Positions 7,186 through 17,078 of a DNA stretch of 50,027 nt are shown in pieces. The stretch is from Actinomycetes bacterium (GTDB lineage: Bacteria > Actinomycetota > Acidimicrobiia > Acidimicrobiales > Bog-793), in contig JAKCCH010000013.1 of assembly GCA_021838945.1 (NCBI GenBank), positions 1 to 50,027 of the forward strand, written 5' to 3'. The first letter of the stretch is position 1. Each line of letters opens with the position of its first letter. The notes below the pieces were generated by a model. The model was given only the letters and a program-made list of their open reading frames with translations, searched no databases and was not told where the DNA came from. A program made the position numbers and the translations under genes.

Positions 7186-10100
7186 GTGCCGACGGACGCG
7201 GCGAGGATCGCGATTCCGGAATTCGAGCTCGTGGAGGAGCTCGGGCGGGGAGCAACCACCGCCGTCTATCGCGCGCTGCGAGCGGGCAGGGAGTACGCCG
7301 TCAAGGTGAAGGAGCTGTCGGGCCCCGACGACCCGGCACGCTTCAACTTCCGGCGGGAGGCTGCGATCCTCGCCGCGATCCGGCATCCCTGCCTCGGCAA
7401 GGTCTACGAGCTCGGCGACGACGGCCGGGTCGCCTACCTCGTCATGGAGCTCATCGGCGGTCAGACGCTCGCCGAGCTGCTCGCGAGTGAGGGTGCACTC
7501 GGCGAGCCCCAGGCGATCGCCATCGTGTGCGACGTCGCCTCGGCCCTCGACGCCGCCCACCGCGTCGGCCTCGTCCACCGCGACGTGGCACCGCGCAACA
7601 TCGTCATCCGTGAGGACGGAACGGCCGTCCTCATCGACTTCGGCCTCGCGACGCCGACCGGGACCCGTCAACCCGACGACGCGGTCGTCGGCACCCTGCT
7701 GTACAGCGCGCCCGAGCAGACCGGCATGGTCCGGCGCCCGGTCGATCGTCGCTCCGACCTGTACTCGCTTGGCGCGGTCCTCTTCGAGTGCCTGACCGGT
7801 CGGCCGCCGTTCGACTCCGCCGACGCCGGAGAGGTCGTCCGGATGCACGCGGTGTCTTTTGCTCCCGACGTGCGCAGCCTGCGGGAGGGCGTCTCGCCAC
7901 AAGTGAGCCGGATCGTCGAGCGGCTACTCGCGAAGGACCCGGACGACCGCTACTGGAACGCCTCATCCCTGCTGTTTGACCTCTCGGCCCTCCGGCGCGG
8001 GACCCTCGCCGCCGACGCGCCCCTCGGCCACGCGATCGTCGACGACCCCGGATACGCCGAGACGGCGATCGTCGGGCGCGACGACGAGCTCGCGGCGCTC
8101 GCCGAGATGTTGAACGAGACGCGCGAGACGAGCTCCGGCGCCGCCGTCCTCATCGAGTCCGAGCCGGGAGCGGGCAAGACGAGGCTCGCCGAAGAGTTGG
8201 TACGTGCAGCCAGGGCAGGAGGCGTCGCGGTGGTCCAGGCCCACCTCACGCCGGACCACCCGGGACCGATCGGGCCGCTCGCGCAAGGGGTCGGCCGCTT
8301 CCTGGCGGACCTCGAGATCCGCGATCCCGAGGAGCTGCGCCGGCTCACGACACAGCTGCAGCTTGCCGAGCCCGGCACGGCAAGCTCCCTCGCCGGCCTC
8401 TCGTCAGAGCTCGACCGCTACCTGGCCCGGCCGGGCGAGGGCGTTGACGGCGGCTGGCACGAGTTCGCCGTCATCGAGGCAGCGCACCTCTTGACGGCAC
8501 TGGCGATGGCCAGTCCGAACGCCATGCTCCTCGTGGTCGACAACGCCCATCTCGCCGACGACGCCACCCAGCGGGTCCTCGCCTACATGGCCCCCGAGCT
8601 CGAACGGCTTCCGCTGCTCGTGGTGCTCACGGCGAGAAACGACCGCGCCACCCATCCCACCCTCAACCACCTCCGGGAAGCGCTTGCCGAGAGCATGCGG
8701 CGGCGCATGGAGCTGCCCGCACTCTCCGACGAGCAGATCCAGCAGATCCTCCGGCGCCAGCTCGGCGGCGACACGCTCGACGCGAACCTGTCGACCGAGA
8801 TCACGATCCGGGCGAACGGCAACCCCGCCGCCGCCATCGAGTACCTCCGCTCCGCTCTCGACGCGGGTGTGCTGCGGCCGAGCTGGGGGACGTTCTCGGT
8901 CGACTCAGAAGCGCTCGCCAACCTCGATCTGCCGACAGACGTGCTCGGACTGGCGCTACGTCGTCTCGAATCGCTCCGTCCCTCCACCCGGTGGCTGTTG
9001 ACGGAGGCGGCGGTGATCGGGGCCCGTTTCGCCCCCGAGTTGCTGGCAACGATCACGCAGTGGCCGCTCGGCGACATCCACGTCGCTCTCGGCGAGGCGG
9101 CGCGGCACCGCGTCATCGAGCCGTACGGCGCGGACCGGTACAGCTTCCTCCACGAGGGCGTGCGCGAGACGCTGCTCTCGGCGCTCGACCTGGAAGCCGG
9201 GCGCCGGGCGCACCAGTTGCTCGCCCGGGCGCTCGAGGACTCCGGCGACACCCGCCCCGAGGCCGTCTACGACCTCGCCCGGCACTACGCCCTCGGTGAG
9301 GTGGAGGCCGAGCCGGTGAAGGCGTTTCAGGCGAACTACCGGGCGGCGCGGCTCGCGCTGTCGGCGCAGGCGGACGAGGAGGCGCTCGCGTTCTTCGCTG
9401 CCTCCGACTCGATCGCCGAGGAGTGCTCGCTCCCGGTCGACGGCACGTTCCACGCCGACTACGGAAACGCCCTCGCTCGGGGCCACGACGTGGCAGCAGC
9501 ACTCGAACGTTACGAACGGGCGCTCAGCCTCGAGCCCGGCGGTGCGCAGGCGGCGCGCGTTCACGAGGCGATGGCGCGCGTGTACTTCGCGCACGGTGAC
9601 GGGGAGCGGTCTCTCGCACAGGCCCGGAGAGGTCTCGCCGTCATCGGCAAGGCGCTGCCGCGAAACAGAGTGGGGCTCTTCGTCACGAGCATCGCCTACT
9701 GCCTGTTGGCGGCGTTGGTCGGTGTCACGAGGATCGGTTTCGGGCGGGCACCAGCCGCGTCACGCGAACGTCTCAGGCTGCAGTGCCGCCTGCTCGAGTA
9801 CGCCGGGTACGCGGCGAACCAGGAGCACCGCTCCGGGATGGAGATCGCCGTTGCGATCCGGGCAACCCTGCCGGCGAACCGGATCGGGCACTCGCGCGAG
9901 TACGTCGCCGTCTACTCGGCTCTCGGCTCGCTGTTCGCTCAGATCCGGTTGATCCACCTCGCCCGCTGGACGGCACGCCACGTACGCCGCGTCGCCGACG
10001 CCACGGGCGACCCGCACGCCCGGGCGCACGCCAGGCTCGTGGAGGGGATCAGCCTCGAGTTCCAGGGCGAGTCGGTCCGTTCGGAGCAGCTGCTGGCCGA

Positions 10101-12672
10101 GACCCTCCGTCAGGACTCCCGGTGGCTCTCGGCGGGCGAGATGTCGACAGGCGTGCTCCAGCTGTGCCTGAGCCTCGCCCTGCGGGGCCGCGTCCTCGAG
10201 GAGGTCACGTGGCTCGACCAGGCGCTCGCGCGCGGGCGCCCGGTCGGGCAGAACGGTGAGCAGGACGTGCGCGCCTTCGACTTCGTGGGCATCGCGCTGG
10301 CCGGCTTCCTCGACCAGCCGAGCGCCGGCCTCGAGCGGATCCGCCGCGTGAGCGAGCACTTCGAGAGCCAGCCTCCGAGCCGCGTCACCCTGGCGGCGTA
10401 CCAGCTCGCGCTCACGAGCTTCCACTTCGGCTCGAACGAGCTCGGCGAGCCGTTCGAAGAGGCGGTCGCGAGGTTCCACTCCGCCAAGCTCCCGCCGTGG
10501 AACTGCCCGTACGCATTCTCGGCCTTCTGGGCAATCCAGGCATTCGGGCGCGTCGGCCAGCTGCTCTCAGCCGGTGAGGAGGAGCGTCGCAAGCGACGTC
10601 GACGGGCGCGGCGGGCCGTGCGCCAGATGGGGATCGCCGCCCGGACACCTCTTCTCAAGGCGTACCACCTCGCCGCCAGGGCCGGCTACCTCGTCGCAGT
10701 CGGACGCCACGGGAAGGCCTTGCCCCTCGTCACTCGTGCACAGTCACTCCTCATCGGTCAGGACGCGCCCGGTGTCGAGGTCGCGCTCGCGATGGCGCGT
10801 TCGCGGGCACTCGCAGGCGTCGGTTTCGAGCAGGAGGCCGAGCGGACCGCGATCACCGCCAGCCGCCTCGCCGAGGACCTCGGCCTGTCCGCTTTCGTCC
10901 GGTGGATCCAGCCGCCGGATCTCCGGACGGCTCCGGCGTCGCGGAGGCCGGCCTCGCAGTCGGTGGCGATCGCCGGGCACAGACCCACGAGCGGCGATGA
11001 CAGCGGCGGCGGCGCCAAAGACAGCGGAGACGGGAACAACGGTGACGGCAGACTCGGCGGCGCCAGGCGCCGGCACCAGGCGCGCGAGCGGGTCTCGCAC
11101 CAGTATCTGCACACGGCAGGGGCGGGAGGCGGAGGCGCAGGTCCACTGCGTGGCGCGACCCGTGCCGCGCGCCAGCTCGAGGCGCTGCTGCAGGTCGGTT
11201 CGGCCGCAGCCCGCGTCCTCGACCCGGAGGAGCTCATCCGCATGGCGCTCGACGAGACGGTGCGCATCCTGAACGCGGAGCGAGCTCTGCTGTTCCTCAC
11301 GAACGAGACGACCGGCACCGTCCGTCCCCACATCGGCCGTGACGCGAGCGGCAACGACATCGTTGAGCTGACCGGGTATTCCTCGACGATCGTAGACCGG
11401 GTGACGGCGACGCACGAGGCGATGGTCCTCACCGGCACGGAACAGGGAGCCGCCATCGGCTCGGAATCCGCCGTCACCCACGGGCTGCGATCGATCCTCG
11501 TGGCGCCACTCGTGATGGAGGACCGCCTGCTCGGCGTGGTCTACCTCGACAGCCGGCTTGCGAAGGGTATCTTCACCCACGACGACGTCGCCATCCTCTC
11601 GGCGATCACGAGCCACGTCGCCTTCGCTCTCGAGACCGCTCGGCTGGCAGAGATGGAGCTCTCGGTGGCGAGCGAGCGGCGCCAGCGCGAAGTGGCCGAG
11701 CTCCTCCGCGATTCGATGCGCACGCTCGGCCAGAGCCTCGAGCCCCGCGGGGTCCTCCGGGCGACGCTGCAGACCTCCGTCGGGGCGCTCTCAGCTGACG
11801 CCGGAGCGATCCTGCTCGCTGACGGAGAGCGCCTCGAGGTGGCGGCGGCCGTCGGATCGGGGGTGAACCTCCCGCCCGAGGGCTACGACATCGCGAGGGC
11901 CGACCAGCCCGAGATCGCCGAGGCGTTGCGCTCGCGCAGCCCACTCGCGGTCAGCACTGTGATGTCGGACCGGAACTCACCGCTGTTCGCCCTCCTCGGC
12001 CGCTGCGGCTCCTTCGTCATCGCGCCACTCGTCGTCCGCGAGCAGGCAATCGGTGCGCTCGTCGTGATCGCGCGCCGGCCGAACGCCTTCGGCGAGACGC
12101 AGACGAAGATCGTCGCCGCACTCGCCGGGCAGGGAGTGGTTGCCTACGAGAACGCCCAGCTGTTCAGCAGGGTCCAGACGCTCGCTCAGCGAGACGAGCT
12201 GTCCGGTGTGGCGAACCGCCGCCACTTCTTCGAGCTTGCGCGCCGTGCCTTCGCAGAGGCGCGCCAGACGCACGACCCGCTCTCGGCCATGATGCTCGAC
12301 ATCGACCACTTCAAGGACGTGAACGACCGGTACGGGCACGCATCCGGCGACGACGTCATCCGTGCCGTCGCGCAGCGGATCGCGGGGGTCGTCGGCTCGG
12401 GGGACGTGCTCGGCAGGTACGGGGGCGAGGAGTTCGCCCTCGTCGTGAACAGCGACCTGCCTTCCGCCGCCGAGCTCGCCGAACTGCTGCGCCACGTCAT
12501 CTCCGAGACCCCGATCACGACCGCAGCCGGCCCGGTCGCAGTGACCGCTTCGGTCGGCGTCGCCGAGCTGTCCGAGCGCGATTCCGACCTCGGCCGCCTT
12601 CTTCAGCGCACGGACGCGGCCCTCTACGAGGCGAAGCGCGCAGGTCGCGATCGCGTCGCCCACTCGGTCTGA
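7186..12672 (+). CDS. Giant signalling protein: protein kinase, AAA ATPase, TPR-like region, two GAF domains, GGDEF
   Basis: An 1828-residue cytoplasmic multidomain protein. Residues 12-270 form a Hanks-type kinase: glycine loop GRGATTAVYR, Lys at ~40, catalytic loop HRDVAPRN (131-138), DFG at 151, SAPEQ at 174. Residues ~295-600 form an ATPase with Walker A EPGAGKT (K331) and Walker B MLLVVD (447-452). Residues ~690-1240 are helical and TPR-like. A Gly/Asp-rich linker precedes GAF domains at ~1330-1490 and ~1510-1660. A diguanylate cyclase domain ends the protein with GRYGGEEF (GGEEF 1746-1750). Three points stand out. The catalytic loop lacks the Ser/Thr-kinase Lys and resembles tyrosine kinases. 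The GGEEF site is intact. The upstream inhibitory RxxD site is absent. The start is GTG after TTGGGGGG; a TATGCT box lies at 7104. Confidence 0.9.
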   Translation: MPTDAARIAIPEFELVEELGRGATTAVYRALRAGREYAVKVKELSGPDDPARFNFRREAAILAAIRHPCLGKVYELGDDGRVAYLVMELIGGQTLAELLASEGALGEPQAIAIVCDVASALDAAHRVGLVHRDVAPRNIVIREDGTAVLIDFGLATPTGTRQPDDAVVGTLLYSAPEQTGMVRRPVDRRSDLYSLGAVLFECLTGRPPFDSADAGEVVRMHAVSFAPDVRSLREGVSPQVSRIVERLLAKDPDDRYWNASSLLFDLSALRRGTLAADAPLGHAIVDDPGYAETAIVGRDDELAALAEMLNETRETSSGAAVLIESEPGAGKTRLAEELVRAARAGGVAVVQAHLTPDHPGPIGPLAQGVGRFLADLEIRDPEELRRLTTQLQLAEPGTASSLAGLSSELDRYLARPGEGVDGGWHEFAVIEAAHLLTALAMASPNAMLLVVDNAHLADDATQRVLAYMAPELERLPLLVVLTARNDRATHPTLNHLREALAESMRRRMELPALSDEQIQQILRRQLGGDTLDANLSTEITIRANGNPAAAIEYLRSALDAGVLRPSWGTFSVDSEALANLDLPTDVLGLALRRLESLRPSTRWLLTEAAVIGARFAPELLATITQWPLGDIHVALGEAARHRVIEPYGADRYSFLHEGVRETLLSALDLEAGRRAHQLLARALEDSGDTRPEAVYDLARHYALGEVEAEPVKAFQANYRAARLALSAQADEEALAFFAASDSIAEECSLPVDGTFHADYGNALARGHDVAAALERYERALSLEPGGAQAARVHEAMARVYFAHGDGERSLAQARRGLAVIGKALPRNRVGLFVTSIAYCLLAALVGVTRIGFGRAPAASRERLRLQCRLLEYAGYAANQEHRSGMEIAVAIRATLPANRIGHSREYVAVYSALGSLFAQIRLIHLARWTARHVRRVADATGDPHARAHARLVEGISLEFQGESVRSEQLLAETLRQDSRWLSAGEMSTGVLQLCLSLALRGRVLEEVTWLDQALARGRPVGQNGEQDVRAFDFVGIALAGFLDQPSAGLERIRRVSEHFESQPPSRVTLAAYQLALTSFHFGSNELGEPFEEAVARFHSAKLPPWNCPYAFSAFWAIQAFGRVGQLLSAGEEERRKRRRRARRAVRQMGIAARTPLLKAYHLAARAGYLVAVGRHGKALPLVTRAQSLLIGQDAPGVEVALAMARSRALAGVGFEQEAERTAITASRLAEDLGLSAFVRWIQPPDLRTAPASRRPASQSVAIAGHRPTSGDDSGGGAKDSGDGNNGDGRLGGARRRHQARERVSHQYLHTAGAGGGGAGPLRGATRAARQLEALLQVGSAAARVLDPEELIRMALDETVRILNAERALLFLTNETTGTVRPHIGRDASGNDIVELTGYSSTIVDRVTATHEAMVLTGTEQGAAIGSESAVTHGLRSILVAPLVMEDRLLGVVYLDSRLAKGIFTHDDVAILSAITSHVAFALETARLAEMELSVASERRQREVAELLRDSMRTLGQSLEPRGVLRATLQTSVGALSADAGAILLADGERLEVAAAVGSGVNLPPEGYDIARADQPEIAEALRSRSPLAVSTVMSDRNSPLFALLGRCGSFVIAPLVVREQAIGALVVIARRPNAFGETQTKIVAALAGQGVVAYENAQLFSRVQTLAQRDELSGVANRRHFFELARRAFAEARQTHDPLSAMMLDIDHFKDVNDRYGHASGDDVIRAVAQRIAGVVGSGDVLGRYGGEEFALVVNSDLPSAAELAELLRHVISETPITTAAGPVAVTASVGVAELSERDSDLGRLLQRTDAALYEAKRAGRDRVAHSV

Positions 12673-12747
12673 GCACCCGAGACTGCGGCGCCGCTCCTGT
12701 CAGCGGCCGTGCAGCCGGTCCGTGGCGAGCCGGAGCCGGCGCTGGCG

Positions 12748-13695
12748 CTACGAGACGTGCGGCATCGACTCGATGGGCATCGAGTAGTAGTCCTCGGTCC
12801 CGATGGCGTCGAAGCCGCACGTCTCGTAGAGATGAAGCGCGCTGTCGTTCGTCGAGAGCACCTCGAGCGAGACGACTCCGACCCCGGACCGGTGCAGATC
12901 CCGTGTCACCATCGAGAGGGCTGCTCGGCCGTAACCGCGGCCCTGGCGTTCCGGGATGACGGCGAACCCGTAGATCGAGGCGGCCCCGCCGTCTCGTTCC
13001 ACCCTCATCATGCCGACCGGCGCGGCCGTCGCAGCCTCCACGATGATGGTCGTCGCGCTGACGAGGCCACGCACCGCCTCCTCGTCGCCCGGCTCGTAGG
13101 TCGAAGGCTCGTCGTCGAAGGCGGATGCGAGGCAGCTGACGACGAAGTCGGCATCTGCGCTCGTGGCAGGGCGCGTCCTCACCGGAGGAAGGCCGCGCCG
13201 CAGCTCCGGCTCCCTGCGCTGTTGCATCCGGTGCTCGGAGTGGTCGAGCTCTCCTCGGCGCGAGAGAGCGAAACGCCGCCCGGCCTCCAACGCCCGGTCC
13301 ACGATCAAGAGCGCGCGCGCCGGGCCCCTTCGAGCGACCTCCGCAGCGGCGGCGTCATAGAGCCGATCCCCGATCCCCTGCCGCCGCCACCGGGGATCGA
13401 CCATGCCGCAGAGCTCGAGCTCGATCGGCCGCCACTGGTAGAGGCCGACGAACCCGATGACGTCCTCGCCGTCCACCCAGAGGAAGTCGCTCGTCGTGCC
13501 CGACGGGCGGCTGCGCAGCGAGTGCCACTCGAGCTTCAGGCGACCGCCGTCGTGCGCGCGGCACGCCTCCTCGAGGAGGGCGACGGCGTCCAGCTCCGAC
13601 GGGCTGAGCTGCGGAACTGGGACCAGCTCGCCCCGCGGCGCCGAGCGGCTACTCGCCGGGATGCTCGGAGACGAGCCCTGAGATCTGACGGACAA
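12748..13695 (-). CDS. Double-GNAT acetyltransferase (mycothiol synthase-like)
   Basis: A 315-residue protein with two tandem GNAT folds, the arrangement of MshD, which acetylates the cysteine of Cys-GlcN-Ins in mycothiol synthesis. The acetyl-CoA loops are RRQGIGDRLYDAA in the first domain (~residue 105) and ERQGRGYGRAALS in the second (~250). The C-terminal end has SLEVLSTNDSALHLYETCGF, typical of active GNATs. Whether the substrate is the mycothiol precursor cannot be told, since no other msh gene is present. The ATG at 13695 lies inside rpsT (47-base overlap). No other ATG, GTG or TTG exists before the first conserved residues, so the start is uncertain. It is convergent with the giant kinase gene. 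Confidence 0.8.
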   Translation of the reverse strand: MSVRSQGSSPSIPASSRSAPRGELVPVPQLSPSELDAVALLEEACRAHDGGRLKLEWHSLRSRPSGTTSDFLWVDGEDVIGFVGLYQWRPIELELCGMVDPRWRRQGIGDRLYDAAAAEVARRGPARALLIVDRALEAGRRFALSRRGELDHSEHRMQQRREPELRRGLPPVRTRPATSADADFVVSCLASAFDDEPSTYEPGDEEAVRGLVSATTIIVEAATAAPVGMMRVERDGGAASIYGFAVIPERQGRGYGRAALSMVTRDLHRSGVGVVSLEVLSTNDSALHLYETCGFDAIGTEDYYSMPIESMPHVS

Positions 13696-13927
13696 GGCGC
13701 GATTTGCGGCGGGCAGCCTGGTTGGGATGGATGATTCCCTTCGCGGCAGCCTTGTCGAGGCGCTTGACGGCTTCTCGCAGCCGCTCGCCGACGTCGTCGG
13801 CTCCCGACTCGGCCGCTCGGATCGCGTTCTTCGTCCTCGTCTTGAGCTCAGAGCGCACCGCCTTGTTGCGCTCGTGACGGCGCTCGTTCTGGCGGTTCCG
13901 CTTGATCTGACTCTTGATGTTCGCCAT
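13649..13927 (-). CDS. rpsT: 30S ribosomal protein S20
   Basis: A 92-residue basic protein of the small ribosomal subunit that binds 16S rRNA. The start [17 protein letters not shown] and the C-terminal half [19 protein letters not shown] are diagnostic for S20. The ATG at 13927 is chosen because MANIKS is the conserved N-terminus; the frame is open 23 codons further up without similarity. It is divergent from lepA, a common actinobacterial arrangement. The GNAT gene begins inside its 3' end. Confidence 0.97.
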   Translation of the reverse strand: MANIKSQIKRNRQNERRHERNKAVRSELKTRTKNAIRAAESGADDVGERLREAVKRLDKAAAKGIIHPNQAARRKSRLVRQISGLVSEHPGE

Positions 13928-14049
13928 GTTGTCCTCGGGCAGGTGCTTCGCGACAGGGGCGCGTACGATCGGCGCGAGCCGCACGCGTGCAGGCAAAGAT
14001 GCTAGCAGCCGCCCTGCCCCGGCCGAAACGGGCTACCGCCTCTGGCACC

Positions 14050-14064
14050 ATGGTGGGACCTTGA
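14050..14064 (+). other. Possible 4-codon leader ORF coupled to lepA
   Basis: ATG GTG GGA CCT TGA sits directly before lepA. Its TGA overlaps the TTG start of lepA (TTGA at 14061-14064), exactly like the gene-to-gene overlaps elsewhere in this window. A weak TACCGC box ends ten bases before the ATG. Translation of this mini-ORF, then re-initiation at TTG, is an inference from geometry only. Confidence 0.3.
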
Positions 14065-15848
14065 CCGACACCGCGCACATCCGCAACTTCTCCATCATCA
14101 GCCACGTCGACCACGGCAAGTCGACCCTGTCGGACCGCATCCTCGAGATGACCGGTGCCGTCGACGCGCGGGAGATGCGCGAGCAGTACCTCGACTCGAT
14201 GGACATCGAACGCGAGCGCGGCATCACCATAAAGGCACAGAACGTGCGGGTGAGATGGAAGTCTCATGTCCTGCACCTCATCGACACCCCGGGGCACGTC
14301 GACTTCGGCTACGAGGTGAGCCGCTCGCTCGCAGCCTGCGAGGGCGTCGTCCTCCTCGTGGACGCATCCCAGGGTATCGAGGCGCAGACGCTGGCGAACT
14401 GCTACCTCGCGCTCGAGCACGACCTCGAGATCGTGGCGGCCCTCAACAAGATCGACCTTCCTGCTGCCGACCCCGATCGCTACGCGGGTGAGATCGAGCA
14501 GGTGCTCGGCCTCCCCGGCGACGACATACTGCGCATCTCCGCCAAGACCGGCGAGGGCGTCGCCGACCTCCTCGACGCCGTCGTCGCCCGCATCCCCGCG
14601 CCAGTCGGGAGCCCGACGGACCCGCTGCGGGCGCTCATCTTCGACTCGCACTATGACCAGTACCGCGGCGTCGTCAACGCCATCCGCGTGGTCGACGGCA
14701 CCATGCGCACGCGCTCGAAAGTCCGGCTGTTCATCGCCGGCACCACTCACGAGGTCGAGGAGATCGGCATCCGCACGCCCCACAGCGTGCCGGTGGACGA
14801 GCTCGGTCCCGGCGAAGTGGGCTACCTGATCGCCGGGATCAAGTCCGTCGGCGAGGCGAAGGTCGGTGAGACGGTCACCGACGCCGCCAAGCCGGCCGCT
14901 ACACCGCTCGAGGGCTACCGCGATCCGAAGCCGATGGTCTTCTGCGGTCTCTATCCCGTCGACGGCGACGAGCTGCCCGAGCTCCGCGAAGCGCTCGAGA
15001 AGCTCCAGCTCTCCGACGCCTCGATCACCTTCGAGCCCGAGACGTCAGCCGCGCTCGGCTTCGGCTTCCGGTGCGGCTTCCTCGGCCTCCTCCACATGGA
15101 GATCGCCCGCGAGCGCCTCGAGCGCGAGTTCGACCTCTCCCTCATCGCGACCGCGCCCTCGGTCGAGTACCTCGCCCACCTCACCAACGGGCAGACGGTC
15201 GAAGTGGACAACCCGTCGGCCATGCCTCCGGCCCAGAACATCGAGTTCATCGACGAGCCGGTGCTGCGCCTCACGATCATCACACCGGCGGAGTACACAG
15301 GCACCGTCATGGACCTCGCCCAGACCCGGCGCGGGAACCTCGAGAAGATGCAGTACCTCTCGCCCGAACGGGTGGAGCTCATCTATGCCGTCCCGCTCGC
15401 GGAGGTCGTCGTCGACTTCTTCGACCAGCTGAAGAGCCGTACGAAAGGCTACGCCAGCCTCGACTACGAGCCCGCCGGCTATCAGCGCGAGGACCTGGTC
15501 AAGGTCGACATCCTCCTCAACTCGGCTCCTGTCGACGCCTTCAGCTCGATCGTGCACAAGACACGGGCACAGGAGTACGGCCGTAAGATGGCAGCGAAGC
15601 TGCGGGAGCTCATCCCTCGCCAGCTGTTCGACGTGCCGATCCAGGCTGCGATCGGCGGTCGGATCATCGCCCGCGAGACCGTGAAGGCGAGGCGGAAGGA
15701 CGTCCTCGCGAAGTGCTACGGCGGCGACATCACGCGCAAGCGCAAGCTCCTCGAGAAGCAGAAAGAAGGCAAGAGGCGCATGAAGAACATCGGTCGGGTC
15801 GAGGTGCCACAGGAAGCGTTCATCTCGGCTCTGCGCCTCGACGACTGA
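14061..15848 (+). CDS. lepA: Elongation factor 4 (LepA), ribosomal back-translocase GTPase
   Basis: A translational GTPase that acts on stalled or mis-translocated ribosomes. The 595 residues are the usual length. G1 is SHVDHGKST, the switch region reads [15 protein letters not shown]3 is DTPGHVDF, G4 is NKID and G5 is ISAKTGEGV. The LepA-specific C-terminal domain holds [23 protein letters not shown]. No in-frame ATG or GTG exists between the upstream region and the conserved RNFSIISH, so TTG at 14061 is the best start. It overlaps the stop of a 4-codon ORF. Confidence 0.96.
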   Translation: MTDTAHIRNFSIISHVDHGKSTLSDRILEMTGAVDAREMREQYLDSMDIERERGITIKAQNVRVRWKSHVLHLIDTPGHVDFGYEVSRSLAACEGVVLLVDASQGIEAQTLANCYLALEHDLEIVAALNKIDLPAADPDRYAGEIEQVLGLPGDDILRISAKTGEGVADLLDAVVARIPAPVGSPTDPLRALIFDSHYDQYRGVVNAIRVVDGTMRTRSKVRLFIAGTTHEVEEIGIRTPHSVPVDELGPGEVGYLIAGIKSVGEAKVGETVTDAAKPAATPLEGYRDPKPMVFCGLYPVDGDELPELREALEKLQLSDASITFEPETSAALGFGFRCGFLGLLHMEIARERLEREFDLSLIATAPSVEYLAHLTNGQTVEVDNPSAMPPAQNIEFIDEPVLRLTIITPAEYTGTVMDLAQTRRGNLEKMQYLSPERVELIYAVPLAEVVVDFFDQLKSRTKGYASLDYEPAGYQREDLVKVDILLNSAPVDAFSSIVHKTRAQEYGRKMAAKLRELIPRQLFDVPIQAAIGGRIIARETVKARRKDVLAKCYGGDITRKRKLLEKQKEGKRRMKNIGRVEVPQEAFISALRLDD

Positions 15849-15936
15849 CCGGCCTCCTCCGTGCGCTCGTCCGGGCTCCGCCCGGGGCTCCAGGCTCCCG
15901 AACGCCGATGGCCAGGGCATGAGGACCTGTGACCGG

Positions 15937-15942
15937 TAAAAT
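15937..15942 (+). promoter_or_regulatory. -10 box of hrcA
   Basis: TAAAAT lies ten bases before the GTG at 15953 and is the most consensus-like -10 element before any housekeeping gene here. No good -35 is seen. It would lie inside the coding region if the earlier GTG at 15929 were the start, which supports the later one. No CIRCE inverted repeat (TTAGCACTC-N9-GAGTGCTAA) was found nearby. Confidence 0.55.
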
Positions 15943-15952
15943 TGCCGGTGCT

Positions 15953-17032
15953 GTGAGTGAGCACGACCCCACGCCGAACGACACGAGCGCTGGCGAGTCG
16001 CAATCGGCGCGCGACCTCGACGACCGAAAGGCCGCCATCCTGAAGGCAGTCGTGACCGACTACGTCCAGACGTCGGTCCCCGTCGGGTCGTCTCAGGTCG
16101 CCCGCGACCCCACTGTCGACGTGTCTCCCGCGACGGTCCGTGCCGACATGGCGGCGCTCGAGCGCGACGGCTACCTCTCCCACCCCCATACGAGCGCGGG
16201 AAGGGTGCCGACGGACAAGGGATATCGCTTCTTCGTCGACCACCTGGCGCCGCCGCTGCCGCTCGGCGCGGCGCAGCAGGAGCAGGTGCAGGAGTTCTTC
16301 TCTCGGGCGCACGGCGAGCTCGAGCGGATGCTGGCGGACACGAGCCGGCTCCTCGCCGAGCTCACCGATACCGCTGCCATCGTCGTGCCGCCGGCGCACG
16401 AGCGCCTCGTGGTCCGCTCCGCGCTGCTGACCCGCCTGTCTCCGCACGTGGCGCTGCTCGTCCTCGTGTACTCGAACGGGACGATCGACCGGCGAAGCAT
16501 CGCCATCGACGAGAACGTGCCGGACGAGGACCTGCGAGCGGCCTCGAACTACATCGACGAGCACTTCTCCGGACACCCGGCGCAGCAGCTCTCGAGCGGC
16601 GGCACAGCTCTCACGCCGAGCGGCCGCGCCGAGCTCGACGCACTGGTCGAGCTGGCCCGTGACGTGATCGACACCCCCTTGTCCCTCGACCTCGTTGTCG
16701 ACCAGGTCTTCGTGGGGGGGGCGTCCCGGATGCTCGAGCACTTCGAGGCGGTGGAGCAGGTGCGGGCGGTCATGTCGATCCTCGAGCAGTCTTTCGTCGT
16801 CGTCTCGCTGCTGCGCGACGTGCTCACGAAGGGCCAGCGCGTGTCGATCGGGTCCGAGCACGGACTCGAGTCGCTGGCAGAGTGCTCGCTCGTCGTGGCT
16901 CCGTTCGGCTCCGAGGGCGAAGCCGTCGGGACGATCGGTATCCTCGGGCCGACGCGCATGGACTACCCGCAGGCGCTGGCAGCCGTGGCCGTCGTGGGGC
17001 AGAGGCTGTCGCGCGAGCTCGAGAACGAGTAG
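15953..17032 (+). CDS. hrcA: Heat-inducible transcription repressor HrcA
   Basis: Repressor of class I heat-shock genes, which binds CIRCE operators and is kept active by GroEL. With the GTG at 15953 it has 359 residues. The N-terminal winged helix shows VTDYVQTSVPVGSSQVAR and SPATVRADMAALERDGYLSHPHTSAGRVPTDKGYRFFVD, all strongly conserved. The C-terminal GAF-like inducer domain ends IGILGPTRMDYPQALAAV. An earlier in-frame GTG at 15929 is possible. It lies just upstream of dnaJ, as is usual in Actinobacteria. No CIRCE site is visible in the window, so its targets (groESL) lie elsewhere. Confidence 0.96.
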   Translation: MSEHDPTPNDTSAGESQSARDLDDRKAAILKAVVTDYVQTSVPVGSSQVARDPTVDVSPATVRADMAALERDGYLSHPHTSAGRVPTDKGYRFFVDHLAPPLPLGAAQQEQVQEFFSRAHGELERMLADTSRLLAELTDTAAIVVPPAHERLVVRSALLTRLSPHVALLVLVYSNGTIDRRSIAIDENVPDEDLRAASNYIDEHFSGHPAQQLSSGGTALTPSGRAELDALVELARDVIDTPLSLDLVVDQVFVGGASRMLEHFEAVEQVRAVMSILEQSFVVVSLLRDVLTKGQRVSIGSEHGLESLAECSLVVAPFGSEGEAVGTIGILGPTRMDYPQALAAVAVVGQRLSRELENE

Positions 17033-17078
17033 CCGGGCGGCGTCGACAGGTGCGAGCAATGAGCCGGAAGCGAGCCCG

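Noticed and set aside
7118-7309. Leaderless upstream ORF starting with GTG eight bases after TATGCT, overlapping the giant kinase start
   Set aside because: The product is Arg/Ser/Pro-rich, the frame overlaps kinase coding by over 100 bases, and there is no NTGA coupling, so it is probably chance.
15849-15952. CIRCE operator upstream of hrcA
   Set aside because: No TTAGCACTC/GAGTGCTAA inverted repeat is present there or near dnaJ.
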